A DNA stretch of 64,000 nt, from assembly GCF_023896955.1 (NCBI RefSeq), contig NZ_JAMHIW010000005.1, forward strand, positions 186,001-250,000, in the 5' to 3' direction. The stretch comes from Micromonospora sp. RHAY321 (GTDB taxonomy: Bacteria; Actinomycetota; Actinomycetes; Mycobacteriales; Micromonosporaceae). The position numbers and the translations under genes are program-made. The notes beneath the pieces were generated by a model, which saw only the letters and a program-made list of their open reading frames with translations, did not search any database and had not been told where the DNA came from. Of the stretch, positions 44,312 through 52,833 are shown piece after piece (the first letter of the stretch is position 1; every line of letters begins with the position of its first letter).

Positions 44312-45469
44312 ATGCTGCCCACGAGTACCGACGTTCTGGTGGTGGGCGCCGGCCCCACCGGCCTCGCCACCGCACTGACACTCGCCCGGCGCGGGTTCGA
44401 GGTGACCGTGCTGGACCAGTTGGCCGAACCGCCGTCGACCTCGCGGGCGGCCGTCGTGCACGCGTACACCCTGGAGGTGCTGGACCGGATCGGTGCCGCC
44501 GCGCCGCTGGTCGCCCAGGGGGTACGGGCCCCGCGCTTCACCGTGCGCGACCGGGACCGGGTGCTGCTGTCGGTCCCGTTCCACCAACTGCCGTCCCGAT
44601 TTCCCTACGCGCTGCTGGTCTCCCAGGCGATCACCGAGGCGGTGCTCGCCCGGCAACTGGCCGACCGCGGCGTCCAGGTGCGGCGACCGTGCCGGCTGAC
44701 CGGCCTGAGTCGGACCGGCGACGGGGTGCGCGCCCGGATCGACGGTGCGGCGCTGCGCGCCGGGTTCGTGGTCGGCGCGGACGGCCTGCACAGCACGGTC
44801 CGTCGGTTGGCCGGCATCGGCTTCACCGGCCCGAGCGACGAGGAGTCCTTCGTGCTCGCCGATGTCCGCGTGCACAGCACCCTGCCCCGCGACGAGGCGG
44901 CGCTCTTCCTCGCCCGCTCCGGACCGCTGATCTGGGCACCGCTCCCGGACGGGGTGGTCCGGCTGGTCGCCGCCGTGGCGACGGCCCCGGCCGAGCCGGA
45001 TGCGGCCTACGTCCAGGCGCTGCTCGACGAGCGCGGCCCGGCACGGCGGCCCGACCGGGTCACCGAGGTGCTCTGGGGTTCCCGCTTCCGGGTGCACCAC
45101 CGGATCGCCGACACCTTCCGGTCCGGGCCGGTGCTGCTGGCCGGCGACGCCGGGCACGTGCACAGCCCCGCCGGCGGGCAGGGCATGAACCTCGGCATCT
45201 GCGACGCGGTGGCCCTCGGCACCGCGCTGGCCGACGTGCTCGACGGCGGGCCTGAGACGCTGCTCGACGACTACACGGCCCGGCAACGCCCGATGGCCGA
45301 GGACGTGCTGAGCTTCGCCGCCGGGCTGACCCGGCTGGCCACCCTCTCGCCGGCCCGCCGCCCGGTCCGTGACGTGCTGCTCCGGCTGCTCGGTGCCGTA
45401 CCGCCGGCCCGCCGACGGATCGCGCTTCGCCTGTCCGGGCTGTCCCACCGGGAACGCACGCAGGGCTAG
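44312..45469 (+). CDS. FAD-dependent monooxygenase (aromatic hydroxylase-like)
   Basis: 385-residue flavoprotein monooxygenase. The GAGPTGLATALTLARRG motif binds FAD at the N-terminus, with VVGADGLHSTVRRLAG (DG motif) and LAGDAGHVHSPAGGQGMNLG (GD motif) following. Similar to class A hydroxylases acting on phenols, polyketides or antibiotics such as rifampicin; exact substrate unknown. ATG 44312 with GGAGGTGG about 7 nt upstream, preferred over an earlier ATG inside the operators. Probably induced by the ligand of the divergent TetR repressor. Confidence 0.9.
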   Translation: MLPTSTDVLVVGAGPTGLATALTLARRGFEVTVLDQLAEPPSTSRAAVVHAYTLEVLDRIGAAAPLVAQGVRAPRFTVRDRDRVLLSVPFHQLPSRFPYALLVSQAITEAVLARQLADRGVQVRRPCRLTGLSRTGDGVRARIDGAALRAGFVVGADGLHSTVRRLAGIGFTGPSDEESFVLADVRVHSTLPRDEAALFLARSGPLIWAPLPDGVVRLVAAVATAPAEPDAAYVQALLDERGPARRPDRVTEVLWGSRFRVHHRIADTFRSGPVLLAGDAGHVHSPAGGQGMNLGICDAVALGTALADVLDGGPETLLDDYTARQRPMAEDVLSFAAGLTRLATLSPARRPVRDVLLRLLGAVPPARRRIALRLSGLSHRERTQG

Positions 45470-45479
45470 GCTGCGCCTC

Positions 45480-46037
45480 GTGGGTCAGGTCTGGCGGGAC
45501 TGGGGCGACGTCCTGCTCGCCGTGCTCGCCGGGTTGCCGCTGCTGGTCCTGGTCACCGCCGGGCTCGCCCGGCTGAGGCGGGACGTGCCGACCGGTCAGG
45601 CGTGGCGACGCAGCACCGCCGAGGTTGGCGCGGTCGCCGGCACCCTGCCCTGGGTGTGGATGATCCTCACCCCGCGCGACGCGCCGCGCCAGGTCGACCC
45701 GGTGCCACTGCGTGACCTGGCCGACCTGCTCACCGGGCCGCCGACGACCGTCGTGGTGCAGGTGGTCGGCAACCTGCTGGTCTTCGCCGCCCTGGGCTTC
45801 TTCGCCCCGGTACGCCTCGCCGCCCTGGCCAGCGTCGGTCGGCTCTTCCTGCTCGGCGCGGCCGGTTCGCTGCTGGTCGAGTCCCTCCAGTACGCCCTGG
45901 ACCTCGGCCGGGTCTCCTCGATGGACGACGTGCTGCTCAACGCGACGGGTGCGGCGCTGGCCGGGCTGCTGTCCCGCCGCTGGTGGGCGCGTCAGCCGGC
46001 GACGCCGGTCGCAGTGCCCACGACGCCGCGAGGGTGA
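45480..46037 (+). CDS. VanZ-like membrane protein
   Basis: 185-residue integral membrane protein with four to five hydrophobic segments and the VanZ-type motif (RVSSMDDVLLNATGAALAGL) near the C-terminus. VanZ homologues confer teicoplanin tolerance in some bacteria; the role here is not known. GTG 45480, 10 nt after the monooxygenase stop, so the two are probably co-transcribed. Its last 101 nt overlap the end of the MFS gene on the other strand. Confidence 0.82.
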   Translation: MGQVWRDWGDVLLAVLAGLPLLVLVTAGLARLRRDVPTGQAWRRSTAEVGAVAGTLPWVWMILTPRDAPRQVDPVPLRDLADLLTGPPTTVVVQVVGNLLVFAALGFFAPVRLAALASVGRLFLLGAAGSLLVESLQYALDLGRVSSMDDVLLNATGAALAGLLSRRWWARQPATPVAVPTTPRG

Positions 46038-47193
46038 CCAGCGCGAACGTGCCGGCAGTGGCACCCGCCACCGGCACCGTTCCGTGTGCCGACGCGACCA
46101 GCCCGGCGAGCACCGCGCCGACCGGTGCGGTGAGCAACCCGACCATCCGCTGGGCGGCACCCACCCGACCGAGCAGCCTGGCCGGCACGTGCTGCTGCCC
46201 GTACGACGCCCACAGGCTGTTCCACACCACCGTGCCGGCGGCGAAGACGGCCAACGCGAACCCGCCCGGCACCGGATGCCGGGCCAGCGCGAACCCGGTC
46301 AACGCGACGGTCTGCGCGGCGAGCACCGCGCACAGCGCGGGCACCGTGCCGAGCCGGGCGGCGAGGCGACCCGCCCCGAGCGCCCCGGCCACACCGCCGA
46401 GGATCGCACTGGCGGCGAACAGCCCGTACCCGGCTGGTGGCACCCGCAGCACGTCCAGCGCGTAGAGCACCAGCACCGCCAGCAGCCCGCTGATCGCGAG
46501 GTTGCTGGCGGCCGCGAGCAGGGTGACCCGCCACAGGGTCCGGTGTGCGCGCAGCCAGCGCAGCCCTTCGGCGATCTCGCCCCACACCGATCCGCGCCGC
46601 GCTTCCGTGGCGGCCGGAGCGGTGGTCGGGGCGAGGGCCAGCACGAGCAGGGCGGCCACGGCGAAGGTCACGGCGTCGAGGGTGAACGGGAGGGCGGGGG
46701 CGGTGGCGAAGAGCACGCCGGCGGCGGGCGCGCCGAGGAATCCGCCGGCCACTGCGGTGCCCGCCTGGAGCCGGCCGTTCGCCCGGGGTAGCGCTGCCGG
46801 CGGTACCAGCGCGGGGAGCAGCGCGAACGAGGCCGAGTCGAAGAGGGTGCCGAGCGCGGCGAGCAGGAACGCGGCCACCAGCAGCACCGCGACCCCCGCC
46901 CGGTCGAGGGCGACCGCCACGGCCAGCGCAGCCACCACGGCGGCGCGTGCCCCGTCCACCAGGGCCATCGTGCGTCGCCGGTCCCAGCGGTCGGCGTAGA
47001 CGCCGCCGAGCAGGCCGAAGAGCAGTGGCGGCAGCTGCCCGGCCACGGTGACCGCTGCGATGACCCGGGGGTCGCGGGTGAGCGTCGCGGCCAGCAGCGC
47101 CAGCGCCGGCGTCCGCAGCGCGTCCCCGAACCGGGAGGAGACGGCGGCGGACCAGAGCAGCCGGAAGTCCCGACCGAGAGCGGAGGAGGTCAT
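45937..47193 (-). CDS. MFS transporter
   Basis: 418-residue major facilitator with about 12 hydrophobic segments; starts MTSSALGRDFRLLWSAAVSSRFGDALRTPALAL and carries GVYADRWDRRRTMALVD in the loop between helices 2 and 3. This is the pattern of enterobactin/multidrug-type exporters. ATG at 47193; weak ribosome-binding site. Its 3' end overlaps the VanZ-like gene in antisense by 101 bp. Divergent from the TetR gene, which may regulate it. Confidence 0.85.
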   Translation of the reverse strand: MTSSALGRDFRLLWSAAVSSRFGDALRTPALALLAATLTRDPRVIAAVTVAGQLPPLLFGLLGGVYADRWDRRRTMALVDGARAAVVAALAVAVALDRAGVAVLLVAAFLLAALGTLFDSASFALLPALVPPAALPRANGRLQAGTAVAGGFLGAPAAGVLFATAPALPFTLDAVTFAVAALLVLALAPTTAPAATEARRGSVWGEIAEGLRWLRAHRTLWRVTLLAAASNLAISGLLAVLVLYALDVLRVPPAGYGLFAASAILGGVAGALGAGRLAARLGTVPALCAVLAAQTVALTGFALARHPVPGGFALAVFAAGTVVWNSLWASYGQQHVPARLLGRVGAAQRMVGLLTAPVGAVLAGLVASAHGTVPVAGATAGTFALVTLAASWALRPASPADAPTSGGTAARPAPHPSR

Positions 47194-47303
47194 ACCGGTG
47201 ACGGTGCGGGTTCGACCGGGTCGAGGGTCAAGCCCGGAGGCGTGCGCAACCGGGCGGTAACCACCGCTCCACCGGCGGGCAGATCGCGGTCTAGGCTTGC
47301 CCG

Positions 47304-47903
47304 GTGACGGTGGAGCAGCAGGCACGGGGTGCGGCGGGTGCGGGCCGGCGTCGGTCCCGCAAGGACGAGATCCTGGAGATCGCGGTCGGTCTGTTCGCCG
47401 CGCGCGGCTACCACGGCGTGTCGATGGACGACATCGGCGCGGCCGCGGGGGTCACCGGACCGGCGCTCTATCACCACTTCGCCGGCAAGGAGGCCATGCT
47501 GGCCGCCGCGCTGATCCCGGTCAGCGACGGGTTGCTGGCCGGCGGTCGGGAACGCTCCGCCGGGCACCCCGATGACCCGCGTGGCGCGCTGGAGTCGCTG
47601 ATCGACTTCCACGTCGAGTTCGCGCTGGCCAACCCGGCGGTGATCGCGCTGCACCTCCATGAGCTGGACCGCCTGCCCGAGGAGCCGCGGCGGCGGATCC
47701 GCCGCCTGCAGCGGCTCTACGTCGAGGAGTGGGTGACGGTCCTCACGGCCCTGCACCCCGGCATGCCCGACGGCGAGGCCCGGGTGCTGGCGCACGCCGC
47801 GTTCGGCCTGATGAACTCGACCCCCTTCCTCGGTGGTGAGGTGGACCGTCGACGCCGCGCCGAGCTGCTGCGCGGCGCCACCCTGGCCGCGCTGCTCGCC
47901 TGA
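47304..47903 (+). CDS. TetR-family regulator
   Basis: 199 residues; helix-turn-helix at about 19-65 (RKDEILEIAVGLFAARGYHGVSMDDIGAAAGVTGPALYHHFAGKEAML), C-terminal domain with LHLHELDRLPEEPRRRIRRLQ. GTG start at 47304. It precedes the acyl-CoA catabolic genes and may repress them; the AACGATCGTT palindrome before the carboxyltransferase is a candidate target. Confidence 0.88.
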   Translation: MTVEQQARGAAGAGRRRSRKDEILEIAVGLFAARGYHGVSMDDIGAAAGVTGPALYHHFAGKEAMLAAALIPVSDGLLAGGRERSAGHPDDPRGALESLIDFHVEFALANPAVIALHLHELDRLPEEPRRRIRRLQRLYVEEWVTVLTALHPGMPDGEARVLAHAAFGLMNSTPFLGGEVDRRRRAELLRGATLAALLA

Positions 47904-47975
47904 GCCGACTCGTCAGCACGGCACCGGTCATGGTTCCCTGACAACCGTCCCAAATCCTGGACGCTGGGAGGAATC

Positions 47976-49313
47976 ATGATCGAGTCACTGCTGGTCGCCA
48001 ATCGGGGCGAGATCGCCCGCCGGATCATCCGGACCGCCAGGCGGCTCGGCATCCGCGCGGTCGCGGTGTACTCGGAGGCCGACGCCGACCTGCCGTTCGT
48101 CGCCGAGGCGGACGAGGCGGTCCTCGTCGGCCCGCCGAATCCGGCACAGAGCTACCGCAACACCGAGGCGATCCTCGCCGCCGCCAAGTCGACCGGCGCG
48201 CAGGCCATCCACCCCGGCTACGGCTTCCTGTCGGAGAACGCCGAGTTCGCCCGTACCGTCGAGTCGAGCGGCCTGATCTGGGTCGGACCCGGCGCGGACG
48301 CGATCACCGCGATGGGCGACAAGATCAACGCCCGGAACCTGATGGCGGCGGCCGGTGTTCCGGTCGCGCCCGGCACCACCGACCCGGCCGCCGACCTGGA
48401 CGCGGCGGTGGCCGCCGCCGCCGGGATCGGTTACCCGGTGATGGTCAAGGCCGCTGCGGGTGGTGGCGGCATGGGCATGGGTGTGGCCGTCGACGAGGCC
48501 GCGCTGCGCACCGAGTACGACAAGGTACGCGCGTTCGCCGAGCGGATGTTCGGCGACGGTTCGGTGCTGATCGAGCGGTACTTCCCCCGGGTGCGTCACG
48601 TCGAGGTGCAGATCCTCGGCCTGGCCGACGGCCGGGTGATCGCGCTCGGTGAGCGGGAGTGCTCGGTGCAGCGGCGCAACCAGAAGCTGGTCGAGGAGTC
48701 CCCCTCTCCAGCGGTCTCGCCGGAGCTGCGTGAGCGTTTCCTGGCCGCCGCGGTGCGGGCCGGTGAGGCGGTGGGCTACCGCAACGCCGGCACGGTGGAG
48801 TGCCTGCTCGATCCTGCGACCAACGAGTTCTTCTTCCTGGAGATGAACACGCGGCTGCAGGTGGAGCACCCGGTGACCGAGTACGTCTACGGCGTCGACC
48901 TGGTGGAGGAGCAGTTGCGGGTGGCGTCGGGCCTGGCGCCGACCTTCGACCCGGACGCGCTGGTGCCGCGCGGGCACGCCATCGAGATGCGGATCAACGC
49001 CGAGGACCCGAAGCGTTTCCTGCCCGGCCCGGGCGTGATCAGGACCTGGGTTGAGCCGACGGGTGAGGGTGTCCGGGTGGACTCCGGCTACACCGAGGGC
49101 AACACGGTCACCCCGTTCTACGACAGCCTGATGGCCAAGCTGATCATCAGCGGCGCGACCCGCGACGAGGTGCTCGAGCGCGCGAAGGTCGCGGTCGCCG
49201 CCTTCCAGATCGAGGGCCCGAAGAACAACGTCCCCTTCTTCGCCGAGCTCCTCGACAACGAGGAGTTCCTCTCCGGGGCCTACGACACGGGCATCGTCTC
49301 CCGCATGCGCTGA
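47976..49313 (+). CDS. accC: biotin carboxylase subunit of an acyl-CoA carboxylase
   Basis: 445-residue ATP-grasp biotin carboxylase. LLVANRGEIARRIIRTARRLG begins the fold; KAAAGGGGMGM is the ATP-binding glycine loop, ERECSVQRRNQK and EMNTRLQVEHPVTE contain catalytic residues. It ends at the biotin carboxylase boundary with no biotinyl (BCCP) domain. The carboxyltransferase partner is encoded 2 kb downstream, but no biotin carrier is seen in the window. ATG 47976, ribosome-binding site GGGAGGA. Confidence 0.92.
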   Translation: MIESLLVANRGEIARRIIRTARRLGIRAVAVYSEADADLPFVAEADEAVLVGPPNPAQSYRNTEAILAAAKSTGAQAIHPGYGFLSENAEFARTVESSGLIWVGPGADAITAMGDKINARNLMAAAGVPVAPGTTDPAADLDAAVAAAAGIGYPVMVKAAAGGGGMGMGVAVDEAALRTEYDKVRAFAERMFGDGSVLIERYFPRVRHVEVQILGLADGRVIALGERECSVQRRNQKLVEESPSPAVSPELRERFLAAAVRAGEAVGYRNAGTVECLLDPATNEFFFLEMNTRLQVEHPVTEYVYGVDLVEEQLRVASGLAPTFDPDALVPRGHAIEMRINAEDPKRFLPGPGVIRTWVEPTGEGVRVDSGYTEGNTVTPFYDSLMAKLIISGATRDEVLERAKVAVAAFQIEGPKNNVPFFAELLDNEEFLSGAYDTGIVSRMR

Positions 49314-49362
49314 GCCGGCCGGGTCGTCGTTCCGGCGGCCCGGCGAGACTGGTACCCGCGCC

Positions 49363-49443
49363 CTTTGCTCTGCTTACCTGGACGCAACAGCGGTTGTCCG
49401 GATATCGGACGGTCACCGTTGCCTTGGTTGAAGCAGAGCAAAG
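49363..49443. repeat. long hairpin with 13-bp arms between accC and mvaB
   Basis: Perfect 13-bp inverted repeat (CTTTGCTCTGCTT at 49363-49375 and AAGCAGAGCAAAG at 49431-49443) with a 55-nt interior containing a second small dyad, GTCCG-N5-CGGAC. No coding capacity. It may be a dispersed repeat or a structured RNA element. Confidence 0.7.
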
Positions 49444-49486
49444 CGGCCGAACCCCACCCCGATCCGACGTCACAGCGAGGTGACCG

Positions 49487-50407
49487 ATGAGCCAGTTGCC
49501 AGATTCCGTCTCGATCCGCGAGGTCGGGCCGCGGGACGGGCTGCAGAACGAGGACCCGATCCCGACCGACGCCAAGGTGCGGCTGCTCGACGCGCTCTCC
49601 GGCACGGGTGTGCGCAGGATCGAGGCGGTGTCGTTCGTGCACCCGAAGGCGATCCCCCAGATGGCCGACGCCGACGAGGTGTGGCAGCGGGCGGTGAAGG
49701 CCGACGGGGTGCGTTACTCGGCACTGGTGCCCAACACGCGGGGCGCCCAGCGGGCACTGGCCGCCGGGTTCACCGAGATCGAGGTGGTGGTCTCGGCCAG
49801 CGACACGCACAACCGGCGCAACGTCAACCGTTCCACCGACGAGTCGTTGGACGACATCGCCGAGCTGATCGACCTGCTGCACGGGGCGTCCGCGCGGGTC
49901 GAGGTGATCGTGGCGACCAGCTTCGGCTGCCCGTACGAGGGGGACGTCGACCCGCAGCGGGTGGCCGGAATCGTGGACCGGGTGGTCCGCGACGGGGCGG
50001 ACCGGGTGGCGTTCGGCGACACCACCGGCATGGGCACTCCGCGCCGGGTCCGCGAGCTGCTGACGGCGGTACGCGACCGCAACGCGCACGTGCCGGTGCT
50101 GCTGCACTTCCACAACACCCGGGGTACGGCGCTGGCCAACCTGCTGACCGCGCTGGAGCTGGGCGTGACCGAGTTCGACGCCAGCGTGGGCGGCCTCGGC
50201 GGCTGCCCGTACGCGCCGGGGGCCAGCGGCAACCTGGCCACCGAGGAGGCCGTGCACATGCTGCACGACATGGGCATCGACACCGGCATCGACCTGGCCG
50301 CCCTGATCGAGGCGGCCGAGCTGGCCGAGCACCTGCTCGGCAAGAAGCTCCCGTCGGGCGTGCTGCGCGCCGGTCCCCGCACCCGTCTGACGCCGATGCC
50401 GAGCTGA
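49487..50407 (+). CDS. mvaB: hydroxymethylglutaryl-CoA lyase
   Basis: 306-residue TIM-barrel lyase that cleaves HMG-CoA into acetoacetate and acetyl-CoA, the last step of leucine degradation. Hallmarks: REVGPRDGLQNE near the start, SFVHPKAIPQMADA, HFHNTRGTALAN with metal-binding His residues, and GGLGGCPYAPGASGN with the active-site Cys. ATG at 49487 with GCGAGG upstream. It supports a leucine/branched-chain catabolic role for the cluster. Confidence 0.93.
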   Translation: MSQLPDSVSIREVGPRDGLQNEDPIPTDAKVRLLDALSGTGVRRIEAVSFVHPKAIPQMADADEVWQRAVKADGVRYSALVPNTRGAQRALAAGFTEIEVVVSASDTHNRRNVNRSTDESLDDIAELIDLLHGASARVEVIVATSFGCPYEGDVDPQRVAGIVDRVVRDGADRVAFGDTTGMGTPRRVRELLTAVRDRNAHVPVLLHFHNTRGTALANLLTALELGVTEFDASVGGLGGCPYAPGASGNLATEEAVHMLHDMGIDTGIDLAALIEAAELAEHLLGKKLPSGVLRAGPRTRLTPMPS

Positions 50408-50423
50408 CCGTCCGGAAACGCGG

Positions 50424-50452
50424 GGAGGGGCCGGCGTGGTGCCGACCCCTCC
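50424..50452. terminator. bidirectional terminator between mvaB and the snapalysin gene
   Basis: GGAGGGG and CCCCTCC arms, extended by GGC/GCC with small internal mismatches, form a GC-rich hairpin between the convergent mvaB and snapalysin genes. Confidence 0.6.
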
Positions 50453-50467
50453 GTCGTGCCCGGTCGG

Positions 50468-51043
50468 TCAGCTCACGGACGTGAGCGCGGTCGGCCAGCT
50501 GTCGCGGAAGATCTCGGACCCGGCGCGGTCCGTGCTGCGCTCGGTGGCGATGCGGGTGCCGGCGAAGAGGCTGGTCACCCGGCTCGCCTCGGCGCTGCTC
50601 GGGTACGGGTTGGTGCAGCTGGTGCCGGCGCTGCCGCCGGACATCAGGAGCGCGCAGTTCCCGTTGTAGTTGTCCGGCAGGCCGAGGATGTGCCCGATCT
50701 CGTGGGTCATGATCCGCAGCGGGCTGTACTGCGCGGCCTGCTGGGTGTCGATGTACACCCGGCCGTTGCCGAGGCTGGTCCGGACGGCGTACGAGCCGCC
50801 GCCGGTGATCTGGTAGATCCGCAGGTTGGAGCCGCAGTTCGCCGAGAGCGTCAGGTTGGACGTGGCGTTGTTCCAGATCGAGGCGGCCTGGTTGGCGGTG
50901 CCGGCGAAGCTTCCCGCCTGGCTGGTGTTGTAGCAGATCGTCATGGCGGCGGACGCGGGCGACGGGTTGGCGACCGTGACGCCGAGGGTGGCCAGTGCCG
51001 TCGCGAGCACCGCGACGGCGAGCCGATTGAGTCGTGAGGTCAT
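50468..51043 (-). CDS. snapalysin-type zinc metalloprotease (M7), secreted
   Basis: 191 residues. Residues 1-33 are a signal peptide (basic MTSRLNR, hydrophobic AVAVLATALATLGV, cleavage near PASA-A). The zinc motif HEIGHILGLPD is at 114-124, with Met133 in the Met-turn (LLMSGG). Pairs of Cys in the mature domain likely form disulfides. This matches the small neutral proteases (snapalysin) of Streptomyces. No adjacent LysR activator (SnpR) is present. It is inserted on the opposite strand between mvaB and the carboxyltransferase gene. Confidence 0.92.
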   Translation of the reverse strand: MTSRLNRLAVAVLATALATLGVTVANPSPASAAMTICYNTSQAGSFAGTANQAASIWNNATSNLTLSANCGSNLRIYQITGGGSYAVRTSLGNGRVYIDTQQAAQYSPLRIMTHEIGHILGLPDNYNGNCALLMSGGSAGTSCTNPYPSSAEASRVTSLFAGTRIATERSTDRAGSEIFRDSWPTALTSVS

Positions 51044-51182
51044 CGCTGACTCCAATCCGGGAGGGAGGGGTGTCAGGAGCCTAGCCATATAGATCCATGT
51101 ATTTCAATATCTCTCTTGAGCGCGCGGCCGAGGTTGCCCCCGATCCGGCCACGGGTCGCCGAGCGTCGCGCGGATGCGCTAG

Positions 51183-51199
51183 CCTAACGATCGTTCAGG
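51183..51199. promoter_or_regulatory. TetR-type palindromic operator before the acyl-CoA carboxyltransferase
   Basis: Perfect 10-bp palindrome AACGATCGTT (51186-51195) inside CCTAACGATCGTTCAGG, about 25 bp before the carboxyltransferase start. This style of site is typical for TetR repressors of acyl-CoA catabolism. Confidence 0.6.
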
Positions 51200-51221
51200 T
51201 CAGTGCGGCGAGGGAGTCAGC

Positions 51222-52754
51222 GTGACGCTCGACGGTGAGGCGCTGGAGCAGCTGCGCAAGCGGGCACGATCCGGTGGCGCGGACAAGTACCACGCGGCGA
51301 ACGCCGCCAAGGGCAAGCTCTTCGCCCGGGAGCGTGTCGCGCTCCTGGTCGACGAGGGCTCGTTCGTCGAGGACGGCCTCTACGCCAACGCCCTCGCCGA
51401 AGGGCTGCCCGCCGACGGCGTGGTCACCGGCACCGCCACCATCGACGGCCGGCAGGTCTGCCTGATGGCCAACGACTCCACCGTCAAGGCCGGCAGCTGG
51501 GGCGCCCGCACCGTCGAGAAGATCATCCGGATCATCGAGCGCGCATACTCCACCAGCGTGCCAATGGTCTACCTGGTCGACTCCGCCGGCGCCCGGATCA
51601 CCGACCAGGTCGACCTGTTCCCCGGCCGGCGCGGCGCCGGCAAGATCTTCTGGAACCAGGTGCGCGCCTCGGGCTCGATCCCGCAGGTGTGCGCGCTGTT
51701 CGGCCCGAGCGCCGCCGGTGGGGCGTACATCCCGGCGTTCTGCGACGTGGTGGCCATGGTCGACGGCAACGCCAGCATGTACCTCGGCTCCGACCGGATG
51801 GTCGAGATGGTCACCGGCGAGAAGACCACGCTGGAGGCGATGGGCGGGGCGAAGGTGCACACCGCCGAGTCCGGCGTCGGGCACTTCCTCTGCAAGACCG
51901 AGGCCGACGCGCTCGACGTGGTGCGCCGCTACCTGTCCTACCTGCCGGCGAACTGGACCCAGACACCGCCGACCGCCGAGGCGGTCGCCGCGCCGGAGAA
52001 GGCCGACCTGGCCGCGCTGGTGCCGGCCAGCGAGCGGCAGGCGTTCGACATGCGGCGGTACGTCAAGGGCCTGCTCGACGAGGGTTCCTTCTTCGAGATC
52101 CAGGCGCTGTGGGCCAAGGAGCTGACCATCGGCTTCGGCCGGCTGAACGGCGAGGTCGTCGGCGTGGTCGGCAACAACTCGATGTTCAAGGGCGGCGTGC
52201 TCTTCGTCGACTCGGCCGACAAGGCGACCCGGTTCGTGCAGCTCTGCGACGCGTTCAACGTGCCGCTGCTCTTCCTCAGCGACGTACCCGGCTTCATGGT
52301 CGGCAGCGCCGTTGAGAAGCAGGGCATCATCCGGCACGGGGCCAAGATGATCACCGCGATCTCCGAGGCGACCGTGCCGAAGATCTGCGTGGTGGTCCGC
52401 AAGGCGTACGGCGCGGGCCTCTACGCGATGGCCGGCCCCGGCTTCGAGCCGGACGCCACCATCGCTCTGCCCAGCGCGAAGATCGCGGTGATGGGAGCCG
52501 AGGCCGCGGTGAACGCGGTCTACGCCAACAAGATCGCGGCGATCGAGGACGAGGCCGAGCGGGCAGCCTTCGTCGCCGCGAAGCGCGCCGAGTACGAGCA
52601 GGACATCGACGTCGTCCGGCTCGCCAGCGAGCTGGTCGTGGACGCCATCGTCGAGCCGCACGACCTGCGTGCCGAGCTGGTCCGCCGGTTCGCGGCCGCG
52701 CGTACCAAGGATCGGCAATTCTCCCGGCGCCGGCACGGCGTCACCCCGGTCTGA
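51222..52754 (+). CDS. acyl-CoA carboxylase beta subunit (carboxyltransferase)
   Basis: 510-residue carboxyltransferase with tandem crotonase-like domains: YLVDSAGARITDQVDLFPG, GPSAAGGAYIPAFCD and FLSDVPGFMVGSAVEKQGIIRHGAKM are typical acyl-CoA binding and oxyanion-hole motifs. It resembles the MCC/AccD1 type (methylcrotonyl-CoA or related branched substrates) more than propionyl types, by context with HMG-CoA lyase. GTG start at 51222. It needs the biotin carboxylase encoded upstream plus a biotin carrier not present here. Confidence 0.9.
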   Translation: MTLDGEALEQLRKRARSGGADKYHAANAAKGKLFARERVALLVDEGSFVEDGLYANALAEGLPADGVVTGTATIDGRQVCLMANDSTVKAGSWGARTVEKIIRIIERAYSTSVPMVYLVDSAGARITDQVDLFPGRRGAGKIFWNQVRASGSIPQVCALFGPSAAGGAYIPAFCDVVAMVDGNASMYLGSDRMVEMVTGEKTTLEAMGGAKVHTAESGVGHFLCKTEADALDVVRRYLSYLPANWTQTPPTAEAVAAPEKADLAALVPASERQAFDMRRYVKGLLDEGSFFEIQALWAKELTIGFGRLNGEVVGVVGNNSMFKGGVLFVDSADKATRFVQLCDAFNVPLLFLSDVPGFMVGSAVEKQGIIRHGAKMITAISEATVPKICVVVRKAYGAGLYAMAGPGFEPDATIALPSAKIAVMGAEAAVNAVYANKIAAIEDEAERAAFVAAKRAEYEQDIDVVRLASELVVDAIVEPHDLRAELVRRFAAARTKDRQFSRRRHGVTPV

Positions 52755-52833
52755 CCCGACGACCGACCGGACCGCCACAGCGAGCCGTCCCGGCGTCACG
52801 AGCGCCGGCGGCCCGTCGACACAGGAGGACGAG

